Part shown: positions 6,774-11,740 of the stretch, one piece after another
How the letters are laid out: every line of letters starts with the position of its first letter
How positions within the stretch are numbered: position 1 is the first letter of the stretch
From: an archaeon MnTg01
GTDB lineage: Archaea > Thermoproteota > Nitrososphaeria > Nitrososphaerales > Nitrosopumilaceae
Assembly: GCA_008974855.1 (NCBI GenBank)
Contig: BFAR01000126.1
Coordinates: 1-11,740, forward strand
Reading direction: 5' to 3'
DNA: 11,740 nucleotides
The notes under the pieces: generated by a model
Told to the model about the DNA's origin: nothing
The model's input: the letters and a program-made list of their open reading frames with translations, nothing else
Databases searched by the model: none
Made by a program: the position numbers and the translations under genes

Positions 6774-8423
6774 ATGCAAAAAAAAGCCATCATTACTAGC
6801 GCATTGCCTTATTCAAATGGAGAAATTCATCTGGGCCACGTTGCATCAACTTATCTTCCAGCAGATGTTACGACGAGATTTTTGAAACAAAATGGTGTTG
6901 AGGCCTATTACATTTGTGCATCAGATGACTTTGGGACGCCAATTCTTATTCAATCTGAAAAAGAGGGAAAAAGCCCTGAGGAGTATGTAGCATTCTGGAA
7001 TAAACGAGATTACGATGATTTTTCTGCTTTAAACATAGCATTTGATTTTTTCTATAAAACCAGCTCTCGTGAAAATATAGAATTTGTTCAATATGTTTTT
7101 AAAAAACTGCAAGAATCTGGTCATATTTACGAGTCTGAAATTGTTCAATTTTATTGTAATAACGACAAAAAATTTCTTCCAGATAGATATGTGATAGGCA
7201 CATGCCCATATTGTAAAGCAGAAGATCAGTATTCTGATTTATGTGAAAAATGTGGTAGAGTGCCTGAAGAAATTGAGGATCCACATTGTTCACTATGCGG
7301 TCAACCTCCAGTAAAAGAAAAAACCACTCATTTCTTTTTCAAACTAAAAAATTTCTCTGAGCAGCTTAGCGAATATCTAGAAAATGCACCGCATCTTCAA
7401 AAAGATGTTAAAAAGTACGTACAAAATTGGATAAAATCAGGCTTGATTGACTGGGATATAACACGAGATATTTCCTGGGGAGTACCAATACCTGGTTCTA
7501 AAAGTCAAGTGTTTTATGGTTGGTTTGATAATCATCTAGCTTACATTTCATCTGCGATTAAATTTCTAAATGATAAAGGAATTGATGGTAAAGAATTCTG
7601 GAATTCTGCTGACATTTACCACTTTATTGGCAAAGATATTGTTTATCATCACTTTTTGTTTTTGCCTGCAATGCGAATTGGAATAGGAAAAGAATACAAA
7701 TTGCCTGATTACATTCCTACAAGAGGACATCTGACCTTACAATCAAAAAAGATCTCAAAAAGCAGAAATTGGTACATTGGTCTAAAAGAATTTTTAAATC
7801 ATTATCCAGCTGACTACTTGAGATTTTATTTGATTTCAATTAATCCATACTCTCAAGATGATATTAATTTTGATTGGGATTCATTTGAAACAAAAATTAA
7901 TTCAGAACTAATTGGTAATCTAGGTAACTTTGTAAATAGAGCCTTAGGCTTTACAACAAAAAGTTTTGATGGTAAAATTCCAAATGCTGAAGAACTAGAT
8001 GAATTAGATAAAAATGCACAAGAAAAAATCAAAAACTTTTCTGGCGATGTAGGAAGTTTAATGGAGCAAAACCATTTAGATAGAGCCTTAAAAAAAATTC
8101 TAGAGTTTTCAGCACACTTTAACCAATATTTTCAACACAAAGAACCCTGGAAGAAAGAAAAGGGAACTAACACCTGTGTATTTTTATCTGTAAATGCAGT
8201 AAAAAGCCTCTCAATTGCGTTATACCCGTTTATTCCTGAATCTGCTCAAAAAATCTGGTCTCAATTAGGTATGTCTGGCGATGTTTCAGAACAGATCTGG
8301 CAATCAATTTCTGATATGACAATCAAAAGTGAACACCATTTGGGAACACCTACACCCTTGTTTGCAAAGGTAGAGTCCTCTGACATTAAAACTCATAAAG
8401 AAAAACTTGGAAAGAAAAACTAA
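6774..8423 (+). CDS. metG: Methionyl-tRNA synthetase
   Basis: Class I synthetase that charges initiator and elongator tRNA-Met. The 549 residues hold the catalytic core with HLGH at 19-22 and KISKS at 326-330 (for KMSKS), the zinc-binding connective insert with CPYC (144-147), CEKC (157-160) and CSLC (172-175), and an anticodon-binding helical domain to the end. The C-terminal EMAP-like tRNA-binding domain of some MetRS is absent, as in many archaea. Start is ATG at 6774, with a TATA-like GTATAG about 25 nt upstream. Oddly, several residues that line the methionine pocket in E. coli MetRS differ: the WLDAPIGY loop reads WFDNHLAY (A256 to N253, P257 to H254) and the W305 position is L297, while L11, Y13, W250, Y257 and H293 are kept. 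It overlaps the next gene by 17 nt. Confidence 0.95.
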   Translation: MQKKAIITSALPYSNGEIHLGHVASTYLPADVTTRFLKQNGVEAYYICASDDFGTPILIQSEKEGKSPEEYVAFWNKRDYDDFSALNIAFDFFYKTSSRENIEFVQYVFKKLQESGHIYESEIVQFYCNNDKKFLPDRYVIGTCPYCKAEDQYSDLCEKCGRVPEEIEDPHCSLCGQPPVKEKTTHFFFKLKNFSEQLSEYLENAPHLQKDVKKYVQNWIKSGLIDWDITRDISWGVPIPGSKSQVFYGWFDNHLAYISSAIKFLNDKGIDGKEFWNSADIYHFIGKDIVYHHFLFLPAMRIGIGKEYKLPDYIPTRGHLTLQSKKISKSRNWYIGLKEFLNHYPADYLRFYLISINPYSQDDINFDWDSFETKINSELIGNLGNFVNRALGFTTKSFDGKIPNAEELDELDKNAQEKIKNFSGDVGSLMEQNHLDRALKKILEFSAHFNQYFQHKEPWKKEKGTNTCVFLSVNAVKSLSIALYPFIPESAQKIWSQLGMSGDVSEQIWQSISDMTIKSEHHLGTPTPLFAKVESSDIKTHKEKLGKKN

Positions 8424-9189
8424 ATTAAAGTCTGTTCACGCAAAAATTCCTATAATTTCAACTAGAGGCTATTATGATTTATCTACTGGCATAAAACTTA
8501 AAAATAATTCTTACTATCTTTATCCAAAAAAAAGTTTTGAAAAATTAAATGGCAAAAATGAGATTGTAATTATGATTCATGGACTGCGTAATGATAAAAG
8601 AGGCGCAATTGAGAAGGTCATTCTAGCTAAAAGACGATTAAAACAATTGGGATATGTATATCCAGTAATAGGATTTAGCTATGATTCTAACACTAAGGGC
8701 GCGCATCTTAAAAAATCTGAAGCCCACGCACTTCGAGTTGGCCAAAAAATTGCAAAACAAAATGGATATAACCTTTCACAATTTATCATTGATTTTAAGA
8801 AAAATAGTCCAAACACTAGGATTAGATTAATTGGTCATTCCCTTGGAACCGAAGTCATTCTCAGTACAATAAAAAAACTTGCAACAAACTCTAAAAATAA
8901 TAATATCGTTGAAAGTGTATATTTTTTTGGCTCTTCATTAGAAAATGATTTTGCTAATCCAAACAAATCTGGAAAAATTTTACAAAAAATCATCAAAAAT
9001 AAAATTTTAAACTATTATTGTCCTACCGATCAAGTGTTAAAACAAACTCAACTGGATGGTTTGGTAAAAAATCCGCTAGGTTACTTGGGATCTTCTAAAA
9101 AAACTATAAAAAAGTTCAAACAAAAACGAATTTTTGCAAAAAATCATAGATTTGCAAGCTATTGTATCATGATAAAGTCTTTTCCTTAA
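8407..9189 (+). CDS. Lysine-rich alpha/beta hydrolase of unknown substrate
   Basis: The 260-residue protein shows a probable alpha/beta-hydrolase fold. IMIHGLRND (55-63) supplies the oxyanion-hole HG, GHSLG (143-147) is the nucleophile elbow with S145, and D208 (CPTDQVL) and H247 (KNHRF) are well placed to complete the triad. It resembles the DUF900-like uncharacterised hydrolases; I do not know the substrate. It is very basic (many Lys, few acidic residues at the C-terminus) and has no signal peptide or membrane segment, so it is probably cytoplasmic. The start is TTG at 8407: no ATG occurs before residue 55 and an in-frame stop lies at 8371-8373. The start overlaps the end of metG by 17 nt, which suggests co-transcription and translational coupling. 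Confidence 0.8.
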   Translation: MERKTKLKSVHAKIPIISTRGYYDLSTGIKLKNNSYYLYPKKSFEKLNGKNEIVIMIHGLRNDKRGAIEKVILAKRRLKQLGYVYPVIGFSYDSNTKGAHLKKSEAHALRVGQKIAKQNGYNLSQFIIDFKKNSPNTRIRLIGHSLGTEVILSTIKKLATNSKNNNIVESVYFFGSSLENDFANPNKSGKILQKIIKNKILNYYCPTDQVLKQTQLDGLVKNPLGYLGSSKKTIKKFKQKRIFAKNHRFASYCIMIKSFP

Positions 9190-9274
9190 CGTAGTGTACA
9201 ATGTGTAGTTTCATTTATTATCATGTATTATTAAAAATGCAATATTGAATTGTTTTCAAGACTTTACCGGTATT

Positions 9275-9279
9275 GGTGA
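9275..9279 (+). promoter_or_regulatory. Shine-Dalgarno GGTGA selecting ATG 9286
   Basis: GGTGA, complementary to the 16S rRNA tail (TCACC), directly abuts the ATG at 9280 but lies 6 nt before the second in-frame ATG at 9286. Normal spacing favours the second. Confidence 0.45.
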
Positions 9280-9285
9280 ATGAAT

Positions 9286-9714
9286 ATGGTACGTTTAAGA
9301 GCAGAATCAACAAACAGAGAATTTGAAGAAATAGAGAAAGTTGACAACAAATTTTCTACAGTATCTAATGAGGATAAATGTAAAAAAATCCTTGAGATAG
9401 ATGAAACTATACGATTTGCAGGAATTTCTACTAGCGATGGCCAGATTTTAGCTGCCCAATACAAGCCAGGACATTCACCTTTTTTTGATGAGATCAAAAC
9501 CGAATTTTCAGTCTCAAAACAAATACTGTTGGCAATGGAAAATACGCAAGGTAAGGAAAAACTTGGTCAATTAAGATATTCGATAATGGCATATGATAAT
9601 CTTAAACGAGCTACATTTGCTCTTGATGATGGCATTTTATTGATTTCATTTGATAAATCAGGTGATGAAAATGAAATCATTAATAAAATAATTTATGATG
9701 TTGGCTTGGACTGA
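9286..9714 (+). CDS. DUF6659-like thaumarchaeal protein
   Basis: A protein of 142 residues from ATG 9286 (144 from ATG 9280); the GGTGA at 9275-9279 is properly spaced only for 9286. The order of features is a charged N-terminus, CKKILEIDETIRFAGISTSDGQILAA, a PF.DEIKTEFSV stretch, LGQLRYSIMAYDNLKRATFAL and a C-terminal strand-helix. This resembles the DUF6659 family, which I associate with Thaumarchaeota and which looks like a small alpha/beta sensor-type fold (roadblock- or PAS-like by strand pattern, not proven). No membrane segment and only one cysteine (C34 in the 144-residue numbering) are visible. Neighbours give no clear pathway. Family call moderate, function unknown. Confidence 0.75.
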   Translation: MVRLRAESTNREFEEIEKVDNKFSTVSNEDKCKKILEIDETIRFAGISTSDGQILAAQYKPGHSPFFDEIKTEFSVSKQILLAMENTQGKEKLGQLRYSIMAYDNLKRATFALDDGILLISFDKSGDENEIINKIIYDVGLD

Positions 9715-9816
9715 TATTCATTATTGATGTACTGCGACAAACTCCTTGATTAGTTACAAAAAAAAAGTAATCTGAAGAATACGCTTAATACGAAATCTTT
9801 TTACATAAAAAATATT

Positions 9817-10734
9817 ATGAAATCAATTAATTTTGTTGTGTTAGGCGAGCAAACCATTGCAAATGATTTTGGCAAAAAGGGAACCTCTACTGATGTCACT
9901 CTATTTGATAAAAAAGAATCAGATATTATTAGAACCTGGGTTGTACCAAATGGATTTCCTGATAAAATTCAACCGCTATTCCAAGCAATAAACTTGGCTG
10001 AATATGTAATCTTCTATGTTGCATCACTAGACAAGTTTACTGGGGAACAAATTATAGCATTAGACATGTTAAAAAAAACAGATGGCATTATTAGTCATAC
10101 CTACGAAGTTGACGAAAATAGATTATCTGCAATGATCAAAGGAACTGTACTAGAACGGTACAAACACGTCAACTCTTCAGATATTAAACAAGAAATAAAC
10201 AAAATAGCCCCAAAACCAAATGAAGGCAAAACTAAAATTGTAATTGATCATTGCTTTGATGTTAAAGGAGTTGGAACTGTAGTCCTGGGAAAAGTTATTC
10301 AAGGAAAATTAAAACAGTATGACAATTTAAAATTATTTCCTAGCGGTCAAGATGTAATGATTAAATCAATTCAAATGCACGATGATCCAGTTGAAGAAGC
10401 AACATCTCCCGCCAGAGTGGGACTATCAGTAAAAGGCGTTAAGGTTGATGAAGTAAATAGAGGCGATTATCTGTGTGAGGATACATCACAAAACATTCAA
10501 ACAGAAATAAAACTTGACTTTAAACAAAATCCATTTTACAAAAATCCAATAGCTGAAAACCAAATGTGTCTTGCAAGCATTGGAATGCAAATTAAAGCTG
10601 CAAAATTCAAATCTATTGAACCGCTTGTTTTAGAATTTGAAAAGCCAGTTGTATGTGATAAAAATGAAATATGCGTAATTTTAAAACCAGAATCCTCAAC
10701 GGTACGGATTTTAGGGCACGGAAAAATCTTATGA
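9817..10734 (+). CDS. EF-Tu/SelB-like translation factor with degenerate GTPase domain
   Basis: A 305-residue protein with the domain order of an elongation factor but a shortened G domain. Residues about 138-222 are a clear domain II barrel (DVKGVGTVVLGKVIQGKLK, LKLFPSGQDVMIKSIQMH, GLSVKGV, RGDYL), closest in my memory to SelB/EF-1A. Residues about 226-305 fit domain III and end in RILGHGKIL, like the RLIGHG end of archaeal factors. The N-terminal 137 residues keep the outline of a G domain (INFVVLGE; NGFPDKIQPLFQAINLAEYVIFYVASLDKF, compare DTPGHxxF...A.D..LLVV). However, the P-loop GxxxxGK[ST], the DxxG aspartate and NKxD are all missing. It is probably a pseudo-GTPase that binds RNA, ribosome or protein. 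It starts at ATG 9817 with a weak TATA-like TTAATACG about 28 nt upstream. Confidence 0.85.
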   Translation: MKSINFVVLGEQTIANDFGKKGTSTDVTLFDKKESDIIRTWVVPNGFPDKIQPLFQAINLAEYVIFYVASLDKFTGEQIIALDMLKKTDGIISHTYEVDENRLSAMIKGTVLERYKHVNSSDIKQEINKIAPKPNEGKTKIVIDHCFDVKGVGTVVLGKVIQGKLKQYDNLKLFPSGQDVMIKSIQMHDDPVEEATSPARVGLSVKGVKVDEVNRGDYLCEDTSQNIQTEIKLDFKQNPFYKNPIAENQMCLASIGMQIKAAKFKSIEPLVLEFEKPVVCDKNEICVILKPESSTVRILGHGKIL

Positions 10735-10782
10735 TGTTTTGGCCACTCTGGAACCCATTCTAGGGGTAATTTTCCTTCCTGC

Positions 10783-10795
10783 TTTAGTAAAATAT
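10783..10795 (+). promoter_or_regulatory. TATA-like box of the secreted coiled-coil protein gene
   Basis: TTTAGTAAAATAT is centred about 23 nt before the ATG at 10812. The 77-nt gap after the pseudo-GTPase gene and this box suggest a separate, nearly leaderless transcript. Confidence 0.3.
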
Positions 10796-10811
10796 CTCCT
10801 TTAGTTTCCTT

Positions 10812-11438
10812 ATGGGACAAAAGTCTCGAATCATACTAGTCATGGTTCTAGCATTGGGCATTGGGATAGTCACTTCAGTATCTACCGTATTTGCAGTTGA
10901 ATCTGATGAGAATCCATCAAATCCATTTCATATGATATTTAGTTTCTTTCAGGAACTAAAGTACGGCGTAATTCCTTCATTGGCACCTTCGGAGAGTACC
11001 TCTGCGGCATTAATTATTCAGCTAAAATACGAAGTAGATGAACTAAAATCCAGAATAAACTCACTTGAAGATCCTGCAAAAGTTTACTCTACTGAATTAT
11101 CTCCTGTAACTGATATTGACTGTAGTGACAGAAACATGATTGAGGCATTTTTGAGTGGATGGTGTCCTCACCAGTCAAGAAACATCTATTTTATTGAAGA
11201 CGCTCGAGTACAAGAAAATTCTGTTATTGCGATAACTTTAGACCAAAGATATGATGGCGAAATGGCTGAACAAACTGTATGTGGGGTAATAGACCAAGAC
11301 ATGTTTAATTTTAGTTTCTATGATGAAAAAACTGGCAAAGCAAAGCTATTAGAAGATTTACATGGATTTGTAATGAAATGTGATAACAGTCCAGTAGATG
11401 ATAGTTCCGTACTAAAATACACAATAATCAATACATAA
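10812..11438 (+). CDS. Secreted or membrane-anchored protein with coiled coil and four cysteines
   Basis: The product has 208 residues. A Sec-type signal or anchor occupies about 6-28 (basic QKSR, hydrophobic IILVMVLALGIGIVTSVSTV, then FA-VES as a possible cleavage site). A helical region follows, with a heptad-like stretch at about 66-87 (LIIQLKYEVDELKSRINSL). The globular C-terminal part has four cysteines, C104, C118, C157 and C190, enough for two disulfides outside the cell, and contains W117, D-rich loops and alternating beta strands. I do not recognise a family; proteins with this plan (signal, short coiled coil, small domain) are frequent in Nitrosopumilus-type genomes. It lies between the pseudo-GTPase gene and nadM without evident functional link. 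Confidence 0.75.
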   Translation: MGQKSRIILVMVLALGIGIVTSVSTVFAVESDENPSNPFHMIFSFFQELKYGVIPSLAPSESTSAALIIQLKYEVDELKSRINSLEDPAKVYSTELSPVTDIDCSDRNMIEAFLSGWCPHQSRNIYFIEDARVQENSVIAITLDQRYDGEMAEQTVCGVIDQDMFNFSFYDEKTGKAKLLEDLHGFVMKCDNSPVDDSSVLKYTIINT

Positions 11439-11452
11439 ACAAAATTTTCACA

Positions 11453-11463
11453 TTTAATTAAAA
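11453..11463 (+). promoter_or_regulatory. TATA-like box of nadM
   Basis: TTTAATTAAAA is centred about 24 nt before the nadM ATG at 11482, suggesting its own nearly leaderless transcript despite the short 43-nt gap. Confidence 0.35.
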
Positions 11464-11481
11464 CAGAATTACTCTATTGGT

Positions 11482-11740
11482 ATGCGCGGTTTAATGATGG
11501 GCAGATTCCAACCCTTTCATTTAGGACATTTGGAACTAGTTAAACAGATTTTAGATGATTGTGATGAGGTAATAATTGCTTTAACTGGGTCACAATTTAA
11601 CTACATAGAAAAGGATCCTTTTACCTCTGGAGAAAGAATAGAGATGATTCATCAAACCCTAAAGGAAAATGACATTGATTTAGCTAAATGTCATATCGTT
11701 GCAATTGAAAACCAATTCAATATAGCTATGTGGGCATCAT
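11482..11740 (+). CDS. nadM: Nicotinamide-nucleotide adenylyltransferase, archaeal NadM type (3' partial)
   Basis: It transfers AMP from ATP to NMN (and nicotinate mononucleotide), giving NAD+ or its deamido form, the substrate of NadE. Eighty-six codons are visible before the window ends. The N-terminus MRGLMMGRFQPFHLGH holds the nucleotidyltransferase HxGH (HLGH, residues 13-16) in the archaeal GRFQPFHxGH context. This is followed by the DEVIIAL strand and FTSGERIEMI (compare family PFTAGER), which matches archaeal NadM rather than bacterial NadD. The later ISTER-like motif is outside the window. ATG 11482 is chosen because it begins exactly at the conserved MRG start. Together with nadE in this window it covers the last two steps of NAD+ synthesis. 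Confidence 0.92.
   Translation, partial: MRGLMMGRFQPFHLGHLELVKQILDDCDEVIIALTGSQFNYIEKDPFTSGERIEMIHQTLKENDIDLAKCHIVAIENQFNIAMWAS

Noticed and set aside
9724-9775. Possible C/D-box small RNA (TTGATGT ... TTGATTA ... CTGA)
   Set aside because: Neither C box matches RTGATGA well, no D' CTGA is present at the right spacing, and the stretch is plain AT-rich intergenic sequence.
9747-9775. Inverted repeat TTAC/GTAA around a run of nine A as a terminator
   Set aside because: Only four to five pairs form, and the A run is on the coding strand where a terminator would need T.
10536-10820. 94-codon minus-strand frame
   Set aside because: It lies opposite the conserved domain III of the pseudo-GTPase gene and its spacer, and its translation shows no recognisable features.

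Overview
The window looks like chromosome from an ammonia-oxidising, Nitrosopumilus-type member of the Thaumarchaeota (Nitrososphaeria). It is AT-rich and uses archaeal versions of housekeeping genes: a short-tailed S-adenosylhomocysteine hydrolase, an NadM-type NMN adenylyltransferase and an archaeal MetRS with several CxxC pairs. It also holds protein types I associate with this phylum, namely a DUF6659-like protein and an FN3 surface protein with YYxDRY repeats and a GGCLIATAAYGSE (CFI-box) C-terminus. Several genes have a TATA-like box about 24-28 nt before the start codon and no leader, as expected for leaderless archaeal transcripts. The lineage call rests on these features and remembered family resemblance; no search was run.

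Layout, left to right. (1) 1-1902, plus: the C-terminal 633 residues of a large fibronectin type III surface protein whose N-terminus lies outside the window. (2) 1917-4471, minus: a small Cys/His (zinc-knuckle-like) protein, then cysS (CysRS) and nadE (NAD+ synthetase). Transcription runs nadE to cysS with an 18-nt gap, and possibly on to the small gene. (3) 4611-4820, plus: a 69-aa single-pass membrane or secreted peptide. (4) 4897-5199, minus: a small Rieske [2Fe-2S] protein, divergent from (5) ahcY at 5285-6526, plus. (6) 6527-6773: a 247-nt spacer with a GC-richer, hairpin-forming patch that also encodes a 29-codon micro-ORF behind its own TATA-like box, followed by an inverted repeat lying on the predicted metG TATA box. 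(7) 6774-9189, plus: metG, and overlapping it by 17 nt a lysine-rich alpha/beta hydrolase starting at TTG. (8) 9286-9714, plus: a DUF6659-like protein. (9) 9817-10734, plus: an EF-Tu/SelB-like protein with intact beta-barrel domains II and III but a G domain that has lost the GTP-binding motifs. (10) 10812-11438, plus: a secreted or membrane-anchored protein with a short coiled coil and four cysteines. (11) 11482 onward, plus: the start of nadM, cut by the window end.

Functionally this is mostly core metabolism and translation. It covers aminoacylation (CysRS, MetRS), the methyl cycle (AhcY recycles SAH to homocysteine, the precursor of the methionine that MetRS charges) and the last two steps of NAD+ synthesis (NadM and NadE). 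Small redox, membrane and surface proteins are mixed in. I see no mobile element, CRISPR array, rRNA or tRNA, and no gene-free stretch longer than 300 nt. The points most worth a second look are the pseudo-GTPase elongation-factor paralogue, the unusual methionine-pocket residues in MetRS, and the structured element or micro-ORF between ahcY and metG.
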